Positions 37,755 through 47,456 are shown, numbered from the stretch's first letter. The stretch is DNA of 64,000 bases from Marinobacter sp. F4218 (GCF_019443085.1 NZ_JAHZIL010000005.1:62001-126000), one strand, 5' to 3'. The notes: generated from the sequence alone by a model not told the origin. Numbers and translations: made by a program.

Positions 37755-38588
37755 ATGAGCACTGATTTGACCAAGAGCGCCATGACCACAAAGGATGAAG
37801 CCCGGCCATTCCGGGTATTGCAACTGACTGACCCCCATTTGATGGCGAACGCCGACGGTGAGCTGCTGGGTGTGAATACCCGGGAGAGTCTGTCCGCGGT
37901 GATTGATGAGGTCTTAAAGGTTCATGGTCAGCCGGACCTCATCCTCGCGACCGGCGATTTGGCGCAGGATGGCTCTGAGGAAGCATATCGGGTTTTCGGG
38001 GAAAGTTTACGGGTGTTCGCCTGCGGTTCCGCCTGGCTGGCGGGTAATCACGACAGCGCCGAGGCACTCAGATCCGTTGCCGCCGAGTATCAGGCTGATC
38101 GCCGGACGATCGTCGAGGGCGGTTGGCAATGTATCCTTCTTGACTCATCCGTGCCCGGAAAAGTCTACGGCGAGCTGTCCCAGGCAGAACTCGATTTTCT
38201 GGAGGCTGCCCTGGCCGAACATCCGGACCTCCCGACCATGGTCACGCTGCACCACCATCCTGTGAATATTGGCTCGGACTGGATGGAACAAATTGGTCTC
38301 CGTAACCGGGAGGCCTTCTGGGAAGTTGTTGATCGATACCCTCAGGTGAAAATGGTGCTTTGGGGGCACATTCATCAGGAACACGCCCTGGACAGAAACG
38401 GTGTGAGCCTGCTGGCCACGCCGTCAACCTGTATCCAGTTCACGTCCGGTTCCAGCAGGTTTTCAGTCGAACCGCTGTCTCCGGGCTATCGCTGGTTCGA
38501 GCTGATGGCATCCGGCGACTTCAAGACGGAAGTTCGCCGGGCCGAGGACTTTGAGTTCGAACTGGATCAGAACAGCTCCGGCTACTGA
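37755..38588 (+). CDS. cpdA: 3',5'-cyclic-AMP phosphodiesterase
   Basis: Metallophosphoesterase hydrolysing cAMP to AMP. About 277 aa. The metal-binding motifs are all present: TDPHL, ATGDLAQDG, AGNHDS, the lone His in LHHHP and GHIHQEH. The start is uncertain: the ATG at 37755, another Met at 37782 preceded by AAGAG, and an upstream open frame to 37695. The 118-nt gap from yqiB suggests its own promoter. It overlaps the convergent metE by 7 bp at the 3' ends. Confidence 0.9.
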   Translation: MSTDLTKSAMTTKDEARPFRVLQLTDPHLMANADGELLGVNTRESLSAVIDEVLKVHGQPDLILATGDLAQDGSEEAYRVFGESLRVFACGSAWLAGNHDSAEALRSVAAEYQADRRTIVEGGWQCILLDSSVPGKVYGELSQAELDFLEAALAEHPDLPTMVTLHHHPVNIGSDWMEQIGLRNREAFWEVVDRYPQVKMVLWGHIHQEHALDRNGVSLLATPSTCIQFTSGSSRFSVEPLSPGYRWFELMASGDFKTEVRRAEDFEFELDQNSSGY

Positions 38589-40864
38589 ATGGCTTGCCGA
38601 AGCTCCCGGGCGGCCTGAACCATCGCTCTCAACGCTGGCACCACCTCTTCCCATCTCCGTGTTTTCAGTCCGCAGTCCGGGTTGACCCAAAGTCGCGTGG
38701 ACGGAATCCGTTCCGCGGCTTTTTGCATCAGCGCCACCATTTCCTGCTTTTTTGGGATGTTGGGCGAGTGGATGTCGTAGACGCCAGGGCCCAGTTCGTT
38801 GGGGTACTCAAATCCCCTGAATGCATCGAGCAGTTCCATGTCGGACCGTGAGGTCTCGATGGTAATCACGTCTGCATCCATCCGGGCAATGGCCTCAATG
38901 ATGTCATTAAATTCCGAATAACACATGTGGGTATGTATCTGCGTTTCGTCCCTGACGCCGTTGGCAGCAACCCTGAAGGCATTGACGGCCCAGTCCAGAT
39001 AGCTGGCCCGGTCTGCCTGACGAAGGGGGAGCCCTTCCCGCAGTGCTGCTTCGTCGATCTGGATGATTTTCACGCCCGCTTTTTCCAGGTCTAGGACCTC
39101 TCCCCGAATCGCGAGGGCCAGTTGCAGGGCTGTGTCTTTACGAAGTTGGTCGTCACGGACGAATGACCAGTTCAGCATGGTGACCGGGCCGGTGAGCATG
39201 CCCTTGAGCGGTCTCTCGGTGAGGGATTGGGCATAGCGAATCCAGTCCACCGTCATGGCTTTGGGACGGGAAATGTCTCCGAACAGGATGGGCGGTTTCA
39301 CGCACCGGGAACCATAGGACTGGACCCAGCCAAACTGGCTGAAAGCATAGCCGTTCAACTGTTCACCGAAATACTCCACCATGTCGTTGCGCTCGGGTTC
39401 GCCGTGGACGAGGACATCAAGGCCGAGTTCCTCCTGTTGATTTACACAATAGGCAATCTCTTCGCGAATGCGGGCGACGTAGGCTGCTTCCGTGAGATTG
39501 CCAGTGCGGAACTGCTGGCGGGCCAGACGAATTTCCTCTGTCTGCGGGAAGGAGCCGATGGTTGTGGTGGGATACGCCGGCAGAACGGTTTGTCTGCGTT
39601 GTGCGTCGATCCTCTCCCTGTACGGTGCCTGGCGGGCGCCTGTGTGGCCGTCCAGGTTGCTCAGTGCGTCGGTGACTGCGGGCGAGTGCGCTCGTCCAGA
39701 GACTTGCCGACTCCGGATCAGTCGGGCGTTTTCTGTCAGCTGACGATGCACGGAAGCGCGGCCGGTATTCAGGGCCCGGGCAAGTATGTCCAGCTCGTCC
39801 AGTTTCTGAACCGCGAATGCGAGCCAGCTTTTTATGTCGGCGTCCAGTTTATGCTCAATGTCGACATCCACCGGAACATGCAGGAGCGAGCAGGACGGAG
39901 CGAGCCAAAGCCGGTCGCCAAGCCTGTCGTGCACCTGCTCCAGCCAATCGAGTGTCCGATTCAGGTCGGTCCGCCAAATGTTCCGGCCATCGATGATACC
40001 AAGTGACAGGGTTTTATGCGGAGGTAGCCAATCCACGACCCGTGCTACTTCCTCGGGAGCGCTGATGGCGTCCAGATGCAGTCCCGCCACTGGCAGTTCA
40101 CAGGCCAGTTGCAGGTTTTCGCGCAGGTCGCCGAAGTAAGTGGTTACTAACAGCTTGGGCGTGCAGGTTTTCAGATCATGGTAGGCGAGGTTGAGAGCAT
40201 GGCGCCAGTCGGCGTCGAGGTCAGTGACCAGAACCGGTTCGTCAACCTGCACCCACTCCACCCCTGCGGCGGCAATCCGGTCCAGAAGTGCGGCATAAAC
40301 GGGAAGCAACCGATCCAGCAAACTCAGTTTGTCAGTGCTGCTGTCTTTGCTTTTTCCCAGCCAGAGATAGGTAACCGGGCCGATGAGGACGGGCTTGGGA
40401 GTTAGTCCCTGTTCTCTGGCTTCCTGGATTTGCTCCATCAGGCGTTCGGAATTCAGCGAAAATCCGGTATCTGAGTGGAATTCCGGGACGATGTAATGGT
40501 AATTGGTGTCGAACCATTTGGTCATCTCGCCAGCGTGTATTGCACAACCGTCGTCGTCATTTGCCGACCGGCCTCGAGCTACACGGAAATAACGATCGAG
40601 ATCGCTGACTTCAGCAAGGCCGGCCCGCTCAGGGATGTTGCCGAGGGTGACGCTCATGTCGAGGACCTGATCGTAAAACGAGAAGTCGCCGATGGGCGCG
40701 AGGTCTAGCCCCGCCTGTATTGCCCAGTTTCTTCGACGCAGGCTTGCGCCTTCAGTGCGAAGTTCCTTCTCGGTGAGGCTGCCTTGCCAGAACGACTCGA
40801 GGGCATGCTTGAGTTCACGCCGTGCTCCGATTCGGGGAAAGCCGAGATTGTGTGTGGTAGCCAT
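38582..40864 (-). CDS. metE: Cobalamin-independent methionine synthase
   Basis: Transfers a methyl group from methyltetrahydropteroyltriglutamate to homocysteine with a zinc cofactor. At 760 aa it is a two-barrel enzyme. The N-terminal half starts TTHNLGFPRIGARRELK. The C-terminal half carries the zinc ligands (His/Cys in THMCYSEF, and Cys in WVNPDCGLKTR). Divergent from metR with MetR-type sites between them. The 3' end overlaps cpdA by 7 bp (convergent). Start ATG at 40864 with CAGGAG upstream. Confidence 0.97.
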   Translation of the reverse strand: MATTHNLGFPRIGARRELKHALESFWQGSLTEKELRTEGASLRRRNWAIQAGLDLAPIGDFSFYDQVLDMSVTLGNIPERAGLAEVSDLDRYFRVARGRSANDDDGCAIHAGEMTKWFDTNYHYIVPEFHSDTGFSLNSERLMEQIQEAREQGLTPKPVLIGPVTYLWLGKSKDSSTDKLSLLDRLLPVYAALLDRIAAAGVEWVQVDEPVLVTDLDADWRHALNLAYHDLKTCTPKLLVTTYFGDLRENLQLACELPVAGLHLDAISAPEEVARVVDWLPPHKTLSLGIIDGRNIWRTDLNRTLDWLEQVHDRLGDRLWLAPSCSLLHVPVDVDIEHKLDADIKSWLAFAVQKLDELDILARALNTGRASVHRQLTENARLIRSRQVSGRAHSPAVTDALSNLDGHTGARQAPYRERIDAQRRQTVLPAYPTTTIGSFPQTEEIRLARQQFRTGNLTEAAYVARIREEIAYCVNQQEELGLDVLVHGEPERNDMVEYFGEQLNGYAFSQFGWVQSYGSRCVKPPILFGDISRPKAMTVDWIRYAQSLTERPLKGMLTGPVTMLNWSFVRDDQLRKDTALQLALAIRGEVLDLEKAGVKIIQIDEAALREGLPLRQADRASYLDWAVNAFRVAANGVRDETQIHTHMCYSEFNDIIEAIARMDADVITIETSRSDMELLDAFRGFEYPNELGPGVYDIHSPNIPKKQEMVALMQKAAERIPSTRLWVNPDCGLKTRRWEEVVPALRAMVQAARELRQAIQ

Positions 40865-40928
40865 GACCAGGTGCTCCTGTGATTGCAGGTAGTGAATTGA
40901 GAAGTTCTAGCCTAGCCCGGTCTATGCA

Positions 40929-40972
40929 TGAAAAATAATGGTATTATTTCAGTAAATCATGAGAAAAATTCA
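40929..40972. promoter_or_regulatory. MetR binding sites in metE-metR intergenic region
   Basis: TGAGAAAAATTCA (40960-40972) matches the MetR consensus TGAA-N5-TTCA with one mismatch and the preferred central A/T. A second dyad, TGAAAAATAAT...ATTATTTCA (40929-40951), lies next to it. The pair covers the space between the divergent metE and metR genes, fitting homocysteine-dependent control of both. Confidence 0.6.
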
Positions 40973-40989
40973 TTTATTTGGGGGAGGTC

Positions 40990-41880
40990 GTGATTGAGCG
41001 AAACCATCTGGAAATCCTCAGAGCCGTTGCGGAGAGGGGTTCCCTAACGGCTGCTGCCAAAACCCTGAACCTGACTCAATCTGCGCTCAGCCATTCAGTG
41101 CGAAAGCTGGAGCAGCAACTGGGCACTGCAGTGTGGGTTAGGGAAGGGCGTCAGTTACGCTTGACACAATCTGGTGAGTATTTGCTCACGCTGGCGGGCC
41201 GATTGCTGCCGCAATTCGAGCACGCGGAGACTCTGATCGGTCAGTTCGCCACAGGGCAGCGAGGAAGCCTGAGGATCGGCATGGAATGCCATCCCTGTTA
41301 CCAGTGGCTACTCAAGGTGGTAGGTCCTTATCTGGATCGTTGGCCGGGCGTTGATGTGGACGTGAAGCAAAAATTCCAGTTTGGCGGGATCGGCGCCTTG
41401 TTCGGTTACGACATAGATATGCTCGTGACACCGGACCCTCTGCACCGGCCGGGCCTGGTGTTCGAGCCGGTGTTCGATTACGAGCAGGTACTGGTGGTGG
41501 CTGACGGGCATCCGCTGGCGGACGCTCGATGGGCAGAACCTGCCGACCTCGCAAAAGAGACTCTGATCACCTACCCCGTGGAAATCGAGCGGCTCGATGT
41601 GTACGCCCGGTTCCTGTTGCCCGCCCACGCCAGTCCTGCTCGGCACAAGACGATTGAAACCACCGACATTATGCTGCAGATGGTTGCTGCCGGACGAGGA
41701 GTGGCAGCACTGCCGCGCTGGCTGGTGGCAGAGTATGGCGCCAGAATGGCGGTCAGGCCGGTGCAAATGGGTGAGCACGGGATTGCAAAACAGATCTTCC
41801 TGGGATTGCGCGAGCGGGACCAGCAGGTGGATTACCTGAAATCGTTCATGACAATGGCACGTGATGTTAGCTGGCGTTAG
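40990..41880 (+). CDS. metR: LysR-type transcriptional regulator MetR
   Basis: Activator of metE with homocysteine as coregulator. About 296 aa. N-terminal winged helix-turn-helix (HLEILRAVAERGSLTAAAKTLNLTQSALSHSVRKLE), then an effector-binding domain starting GSLRIGMECHPCYQW, which is characteristic of MetR. I place the start at the GTG at 40990, giving MIERNHLE as in E. coli (MIEVKHL), with GGGGGAGG just upstream; a TTG at 40978 is the alternative. Divergent from metE. Confidence 0.93.
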   Translation: MIERNHLEILRAVAERGSLTAAAKTLNLTQSALSHSVRKLEQQLGTAVWVREGRQLRLTQSGEYLLTLAGRLLPQFEHAETLIGQFATGQRGSLRIGMECHPCYQWLLKVVGPYLDRWPGVDVDVKQKFQFGGIGALFGYDIDMLVTPDPLHRPGLVFEPVFDYEQVLVVADGHPLADARWAEPADLAKETLITYPVEIERLDVYARFLLPAHASPARHKTIETTDIMLQMVAAGRGVAALPRWLVAEYGARMAVRPVQMGEHGIAKQIFLGLRERDQQVDYLKSFMTMARDVSWR

Positions 41881-41927
41881 GCTCTTGCGGTAAACTGCGC
41901 GAAAAAATCCAATCAGGGAATCCGATC

Positions 41928-42320
41928 ATGAGCGACATACCTGCAGATCTCAAATACATCGAAACTCATCAATGGGTCCGCATCTCCGATGACGGCACAG
42001 CCACGGTTGGCATTACAGACTTTGCCCAGGAACAGCTGGGTGATGTCGTTTACATTGGCGTGCCGGATTTGGGCATAACGGTCAATGGTGGTGAGGAGGC
42101 CGGCGTGGCCGAATCGGTCAAGTCCGCCTCAGACGTGTTCAGCCCGGTGACCGGTGAAGTCATTGCGGTGAACGAGGCGCTTGAGGACGAGCCGGAGAAA
42201 GTGAATGACGACCCGTATGGCGATGGTTGGCTGTTCAGGGTAAAGCTGACTGACCAGGGTGAGCTTGAAGGTTTGATGGATGCAGCGGCCTACGCGGAGC
42301 ATGTGGCGGCCGAAGGATAA
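41928..42320 (+). CDS. gcvH: Glycine cleavage system H protein
   Basis: Lipoyl carrier shuttling the aminomethyl group between P, T and L proteins. At 130 aa it is the usual size. The lipoylation site is Lys65 in ESVKSASD. ATG preceded by CAGGGAA. The other glycine cleavage genes are not in this window, so it is a detached copy. It lies 47 nt after metR on the same strand and may share its transcript. Confidence 0.97.
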   Translation: MSDIPADLKYIETHQWVRISDDGTATVGITDFAQEQLGDVVYIGVPDLGITVNGGEEAGVAESVKSASDVFSPVTGEVIAVNEALEDEPEKVNDDPYGDGWLFRVKLTDQGELEGLMDAAAYAEHVAAEG

Positions 42321-42398
42321 CCTCTGGAACCGCGTTGAAGGGCTGGCTGGCCTGTCCGGCGCCCCCCCATCACTGCGTGCTGTCATTTCGGGGTTATG

Positions 42399-42404
42399 TA
42401 TAAT
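42399..42404 (+). promoter_or_regulatory. Putative -10 element upstream of rlmI
   Basis: A perfect TATAAT 35 nt before the chosen rlmI ATG. No convincing -35 is seen at the usual distance, so the promoter is tentative. Confidence 0.35.
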
Positions 42405-42439
42405 CCCCGCCCCATGTTTGTTTCCGTCAGGTGGTCGCT

Positions 42440-43636
42440 ATGAATTTTCCGGTTCTGTATCTTCGAAAGGGCGCTGAGCGCAGGCTTCGGGCTGGCCACC
42501 TGTGGGTCTACAGCAACGAGATCGATACCCGTCGTTCGCCGCTGACCGGATTTGAAGCCGGCGTCCAGGCTGAGTTGAAAGCCTCCAATGACAAGTCTTT
42601 GGGTACCGTTTTCGTCAACCCGAATGCCCTAATCTGTGGTCGGTTGATCAGTCGGGACGGAAATCACGGCATGACGCCGAAACGCCTGAGTCAGCGTCTG
42701 GAGGCAGCACTGAGCTTGCGGGACAGGCTGTTCGACAAGCCGTTTTACCGCTGGGTGTTCGGTGACAGTGATGGGCTCTCCGGACTGGTCATTGATCGCT
42801 TCAATGACACGGTGGTGGTGCAGATTTCCACGGCGGGCATGGAGCAGCTGAAAGACACCATTGTTCGGTCCGTGCTGCGTTTGGTGCACCCGAAGGCAAT
42901 TATCCTCAAAAACGACGGCAAGATGCGCAAGGTCGAGGGCCTCGATGTTTATGTGGAACAGGCGCACGGTCCGCAGGTCTCGCTGCTTGAGGTGGAAGAG
43001 AACGGGGTGCGATTCGAGGTGCCCCTGGAAGGCGGTCAGAAAACCGGTTGGTTTTACGATCATCGGATGAACCGTCAGCGCCTGCAGTCCTATGCCCCCG
43101 GCAAGCGGGTTCTGGATGTCTTCAGTTACGTCGGCGGTTGGGGCATTCAGGCCGCTTCTGCCGGCGCCTCTCAGGTGACCTGTGTTGACAGTTCGTCATC
43201 AGCGATCGACTCGGTGCATCACAACGCCCGTCTGAATGGCCTCGAGAACGTGGATACCCTGGAAGGGGATGCGTTTGAGGCGCTGAAAGCCCTGTGTGAT
43301 GAAAAAGAGAAATACGACGTCGTCGTGCTGGATCCGCCGGCGCTGATTCCCCGTCGCCGTGACCAGAAGGCTGGGGAGCAGGCCTACGCACGGCTCAACC
43401 AGCTGGGCCTGCGGTTGCTGGACCGCGACGGCATTCTGGTTTCGGCTTCCTGCTCCATGCACCTTTCTCAGGACAAACTGACCGATATCATTCGCAGCAG
43501 CGGCCGCAAGATCGACCGTTTCGTGCAGTTGCTGGAGCAGGGGCATCAGGCCCCGGACCACCCGGTTATCCCGGGAATACCCGAGACCGATTACATTAAA
43601 TCCTGTTTCGTGCGGTCCCTTACCAGCTTTTTCTGA
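42440..43636 (+). CDS. rlmI: Class I SAM-dependent rRNA methyltransferase, RlmI-like
   Basis: Probable 23S rRNA m5C1962 methyltransferase. About 398 aa. The N-terminal PUA domain (LRKGAERRLRAGHLWVYSNEI) is followed by a central fold and a Rossmann methyltransferase domain with the SAM motif VLDVFSYVGGWGIQA, acidic VDSS, VVLDPPAL and the catalytic-type Cys in SASCSMHL. Start at the ATG at 42440 (CAGGTGG upstream); the GTG at 42431 would add three residues. Site specificity is inferred from similarity to RlmI. Confidence 0.9.
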   Translation: MNFPVLYLRKGAERRLRAGHLWVYSNEIDTRRSPLTGFEAGVQAELKASNDKSLGTVFVNPNALICGRLISRDGNHGMTPKRLSQRLEAALSLRDRLFDKPFYRWVFGDSDGLSGLVIDRFNDTVVVQISTAGMEQLKDTIVRSVLRLVHPKAIILKNDGKMRKVEGLDVYVEQAHGPQVSLLEVEENGVRFEVPLEGGQKTGWFYDHRMNRQRLQSYAPGKRVLDVFSYVGGWGIQAASAGASQVTCVDSSSSAIDSVHHNARLNGLENVDTLEGDAFEALKALCDEKEKYDVVVLDPPALIPRRRDQKAGEQAYARLNQLGLRLLDRDGILVSASCSMHLSQDKLTDIIRSSGRKIDRFVQLLEQGHQAPDHPVIPGIPETDYIKSCFVRSLTSFF

Positions 43637-43655
43637 AGGCTCCGGCCGATTTTCT

Positions 43656-44312
43656 TCAGTCCCGGAGAGACATGATCTGCCAGCCATGTTCCCGGGCCAG
43701 GGCCTCTAGAGTGGGGTCCGGGTCCACGGCGACTGGATTCTCCACGGCTTTCAGCAGCGGAACGTCATTGTGGGAATCGCTGTAGAACCAGGCGCCACCC
43801 AGATCTCTGCCGTGGGCTTCCAGCCAGTCATTCAGCCGCGCCACTTTGCCCTCCTGGAAGCTCGGCACTCCGGCGACTTCACCGGTGTAGCGGCCGTTGA
43901 CCAGTTCCGGCTCGGTGGCAATCAGGTGCTCAATGCCCAGTTCTTCCGCAATTAGTTCGGTTACGAAGCGGTTGGTGGCGGTAATGATCATCAGCGTATG
44001 GCCCTGGTTACGGTGATGATCCAGTAGCTCGCCGGCCTTGCGCTGCATCATGGGGCGGACCTTTTTGTCCATGAAGGTTTCCCGCCAGGCCACCAGTTGA
44101 TCCATGTTGTGGTTCGCCAGTGGTTGGAGAGCAAAGCCGAGGTAATGCAGGATGTCCAGTTCGCCGTTCAGGTATTCCTGGTAGAACCGGTCGTTGGCTT
44201 TCTGGTATTCCTCAGCATCCACGATCCCTTCTTCAACAAGGAATTCACCCCACGCGTGGTCGCTGTCCCCAGCCAGAAGGGTGTTGTCCAGATCAAAAAT
44301 TGCGAGCGTCAA
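43656..44312 (-). CDS. HAD-IB family hydrolase (SerB-like phosphatase)
   Basis: Haloacid dehalogenase-superfamily phosphatase of about 218 aa. Motif I is FDLDNTLL (catalytic Asp7 and Asp9 counted from the TTG start), motif II is IITATN, and the motif III/IV Lys and acidic pair are in GKVARL and YSDSHNDVP. Similar to phosphoserine phosphatase and PSPase-like proteins, but the substrate is not known. I use the TTG at 44312 because GGAGGT lies 7 nt upstream and the product begins MTLAIFDLD as in relatives; the ATG at 44345 would add 11 residues. Adjacent to rppH-ptsP, as in Pseudomonas. Confidence 0.87.
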   Translation of the reverse strand: MTLAIFDLDNTLLAGDSDHAWGEFLVEEGIVDAEEYQKANDRFYQEYLNGELDILHYLGFALQPLANHNMDQLVAWRETFMDKKVRPMMQRKAGELLDHHRNQGHTLMIITATNRFVTELIAEELGIEHLIATEPELVNGRYTGEVAGVPSFQEGKVARLNDWLEAHGRDLGGAWFYSDSHNDVPLLKAVENPVAVDPDPTLEALAREHGWQIMSLRD

Positions 44313-44485
44313 GCTATTACCTCCGGTGTTCACTGGGCCTGCCATGAGGGCGTCAGTCTATCACGACCCGGCGATTGCGGCTTCGTTTGCCGAACCCTTG
44401 GGTTTCTGCAAGAATGAGAGCAACTTGGATAAATCCGACCGGTTGATTTTTGTACCGGTCTGCCGACTTTTAAGAGGACTGTGCC

Positions 44486-45016
44486 GTGATTGATTCAGAC
44501 GGTTTCAGACCCAACGTCGGAATCATTCTGGCTAACCACAGGGGCGAGGTTCTCTGGGCGAGGCGAATTGGGCAGGACTCCTGGCAGTTTCCGCAAGGTG
44601 GTATCAAACACGAAGAATCACCGGAAGAGGCGTTGTATCGGGAGCTTGGTGAGGAAATCGGTCTGGGTGCCGGCGATGTGGAAATCATCAGCTGCACGCG
44701 AGGCTGGCTCAGGTACCGGCTTCCCCGGAGGATGGTTCGCCATAATTCCCACCCCGTTTGCGTGGGTCAAAAACAGAAATGGTTCCTGCTGAGGATGCTG
44801 TCACCGGACGCGCAGGTGTGCGTGGACGGTACCGATTCGCCGGAGTTTGATGGCTGGCAGTGGGTTAGTTACTGGTACCCGCTCGGCCAGGTAGTCTCGT
44901 TTAAACGGGAAGTGTATCGACGTGCGCTGAGAGAACTCGCGCCACGACTGTTCTACAACATGGAGCAGTGGCATCGGAGCGAGCAGACTCGGCGCTTTAA
45001 GGAACACCAGAAATGA
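44486..45016 (+). CDS. rppH: RNA pyrophosphohydrolase
   Basis: Removes pyrophosphate from 5'-triphosphate RNA, starting RNA decay. At 176 aa it is standard. The Nudix box spans residues 38-60 (GGIKHEESPEEALYRELGEE). The N-terminal FRPNVGIILANHRGEVLWARR and the later QKWFLLRML are typical of RppH. The start is GTG with AGAGGA upstream. ptsP begins 15 nt downstream; rppH-ptsP is a conserved pair in gammaproteobacteria. Confidence 0.96.
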   Translation: MIDSDGFRPNVGIILANHRGEVLWARRIGQDSWQFPQGGIKHEESPEEALYRELGEEIGLGAGDVEIISCTRGWLRYRLPRRMVRHNSHPVCVGQKQKWFLLRMLSPDAQVCVDGTDSPEFDGWQWVSYWYPLGQVVSFKREVYRRALRELAPRLFYNMEQWHRSEQTRRFKEHQK

Positions 45017-45031
45017 CGGATTGACCCCGCC

Positions 45032-47338
45032 ATGCTGAGCATACTGCGAAGTCTTGTACAAGAGGTAAACAGCGCCCGCGATTTGCAGGAGGCGCTGGAT
45101 GTCATCGTGTCGCGTGTGCAAAAAGCCATGGGAACGGAGGTCTGCTCTGTCTATCTCCTGGACCCGGCGACCAATCGCTATATTCTGATGGCCACCGAGG
45201 GCCTCTACCGGGAGGCGGTGGGCAAGGTCAGTCTGGCCTACTCCGAGGGCCTGGTTGGTCTCGTCGGTTCTCGAGAGGAGCCGATCAACCTCGAAGATGC
45301 GCCGTCCCATCCCCGTTATCGCTATTTCCCCGAAACCGGTGAGGAACGTTTCCGGTCATTCCTTGGCGTTCCCATTATTCACCACCGCCGGGTGCTCGGC
45401 GTCCTGGTAGTGCAGCAACGGGAAAGCTCCCGTTGTTTCGACGAGGGCGAGGAAGCGTTTCTGGTCACGGTCTCCGCGCAGCTGGCGGGCGTTATTGCCC
45501 ACAGTGAAGCAACTGGAGCCATCAGCGGGCTTTCATTGACCGGCGAAGAGGCCCGGGACGTCAGCTTTAGCGGTGTGCCAGGTGCTCCGGGGGTGGCGAT
45601 TGGTGAGGGAGTTGTGGTTTACCCGGCTGCCGATCTTGATGTGGTGCCGGAAAAGCCCACCGAGGACATAGAGCAGGAACTTGAGCTTTTCCGCGAGGCT
45701 GTAAAGGCGGTGCGCGAAGACATCGAGCGGGTTGCCAAGCGGCTGGCTTCACAGTTACGCCCCGAGGAACAGGCCCTGTTCGATGTCTATCTGAGAATGC
45801 TGGGCGACGAGGCCATGCCCGGGGAAGTGGCCAACCAGATTCGGGAAGGCGTTTGGGCTCAGGGGGCTCTGAAACAAGTAGTGCAGCAGTATATTCGCCA
45901 TTTCGAAATGATGGATGATCACTATTTGCAGGAGCGGGCGGTCGACGTGCGCGACCTCGGTCGCCGCCTGCTCTCCCACCTTCAGGAGGGTGAGCAGCTT
46001 CACCTGGAGTACCCCGCCCGTACGGTACTGGTCAGTGAGGAGCTGACGCCGGCCATGTTGGGTGAGGTGCCGAAGGGGCAGCTCGTTGGGCTGGTGTCCG
46101 TCAAGGGGTCCAGTAACTCTCACGTAGCCATTCTTGCCCGAGCCATGGGTGTGCCCACGGTCATGGGGCTGGTGGATATTCCGGTTAACCAGTTGGATGG
46201 CAAGGAGTTGGTGGTCGATGGCTTCGAGGGGCAGATATTTGCGTCGCCATCGGATGACCTGAGAGCGTTCTACCAGGCTATTTGTGACGAGGAGGATGAG
46301 CTCATTCGTGGGCTGGAGGTGCTGCGAGACAAGCCCTGCGAAACCACGGACCATCATCGGGTCTCGCTGCTGGTGAATACCGGGCTGATGACGGATGTGG
46401 TCCGTTCCCTGTCTCACGGCGCCGAGGGCATCGGTCTTTATCGCACGGAAGTGCCGTTCATGATCAAGGACCGGTTCCCGTCCGAGCAGGAGCAGAGAGA
46501 GTATTATCGGGAGCAGCTTGAGGCATTCGCGCCGAGCCCGGTCACGATGCGGACGCTCGATATCGGGGGCGACAAGTCACTGACCTATTTTCCCATTCAG
46601 GAGGAAAATCCCTTCCTGGGCTGGCGCGGCATTCGGGTCACCCTTGATCATCCGGAGATTTTCCTTGTTCAGGTGCGGGCCATGCTTAAGGCCAGCGAGG
46701 GGTTGAATAATCTCCAGATCATGCTGCCGATGATCAGCAATATCTCGGAAGTCGAGGAGTCCCTGCACCTGATCTACCGGGTTTATCACGAAGTCCGGGA
46801 GGAGGGGTACGATATCCATATGCCCAAGGTGGGCGTGATGGTTGAGATTCCCGCCGCGGTTTACCAGATTCGTGAGCTGGCGGACCGGGTCGACTTCCTG
46901 TCGGTGGGATCGAACGACCTCACGCAATACCTGCTGGCGGTCGACCGGAATAACCCGAGGGTCGCCCAGCTCTACCACTCTTATCACCCGGCCGTACTCC
47001 AGGCCCTGGTTCGCATCGCCCAGGACGCCCACGTCGTTGGCAAGCCGGTGGGTATCTGCGGCGAATTGGCGGGCGATCCGGGTGGCGCGTTGCTTCTGAT
47101 GGCCATGGGCTATGACTCCCTGTCCATGAACGCGGCCAGTCTGCCGAAGGTAAAATCGGTGATTCGCAGCGTCAGCCGGGAATGGGCGATGCAGTTGCTG
47201 GAGGATGTCCTGCTGCTGGACTCTCCCCATGTGATCAAGAGCTGCGTTGACCTCGCTCTGCGGAATGCGGGCTTTGGTCGGTATCTGCGCCCGGGCAAGT
47301 CGACAACGATTGCCTTTGCTGAAAAGGCCCTTTCCTGA
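45032..47338 (+). CDS. ptsP: Nitrogen phosphotransferase enzyme I, PtsP (EI-Ntr)
   Basis: First component of the nitrogen PTS: autophosphorylates from PEP and passes phosphate to NPr. About 768 aa. An N-terminal GAF domain (about 15-155, glutamine/2-oxoglutarate sensing in relatives) is followed by an EI N-terminal domain. The phosphoryl-swinging domain has the active His364 in GSSNSHVAILARAMG, and the C-terminal PEP-binding barrel has GIGLYRTE, TLDIGGDK, the acidic SVGSNDLTQY and GICGELAGD. The ptsO/ptsN partners are not in the window. Ribosome site is weak. Confidence 0.96.
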   Translation: MLSILRSLVQEVNSARDLQEALDVIVSRVQKAMGTEVCSVYLLDPATNRYILMATEGLYREAVGKVSLAYSEGLVGLVGSREEPINLEDAPSHPRYRYFPETGEERFRSFLGVPIIHHRRVLGVLVVQQRESSRCFDEGEEAFLVTVSAQLAGVIAHSEATGAISGLSLTGEEARDVSFSGVPGAPGVAIGEGVVVYPAADLDVVPEKPTEDIEQELELFREAVKAVREDIERVAKRLASQLRPEEQALFDVYLRMLGDEAMPGEVANQIREGVWAQGALKQVVQQYIRHFEMMDDHYLQERAVDVRDLGRRLLSHLQEGEQLHLEYPARTVLVSEELTPAMLGEVPKGQLVGLVSVKGSSNSHVAILARAMGVPTVMGLVDIPVNQLDGKELVVDGFEGQIFASPSDDLRAFYQAICDEEDELIRGLEVLRDKPCETTDHHRVSLLVNTGLMTDVVRSLSHGAEGIGLYRTEVPFMIKDRFPSEQEQREYYREQLEAFAPSPVTMRTLDIGGDKSLTYFPIQEENPFLGWRGIRVTLDHPEIFLVQVRAMLKASEGLNNLQIMLPMISNISEVEESLHLIYRVYHEVREEGYDIHMPKVGVMVEIPAAVYQIRELADRVDFLSVGSNDLTQYLLAVDRNNPRVAQLYHSYHPAVLQALVRIAQDAHVVGKPVGICGELAGDPGGALLLMAMGYDSLSMNAASLPKVKSVIRSVSREWAMQLLEDVLLLDSPHVIKSCVDLALRNAGFGRYLRPGKSTTIAFAEKALS

Positions 47339-47456
47339 ACGTTTGTCTCGTTTTGAACGAATATAGGGTGAGTACTCTAAAACCTGCTGATAGGTTTATG
47401 GGTAACTGCGGATTCGGAAGTCATTCCCCGAAACGCCAACCGGAAAAGGAAACATC

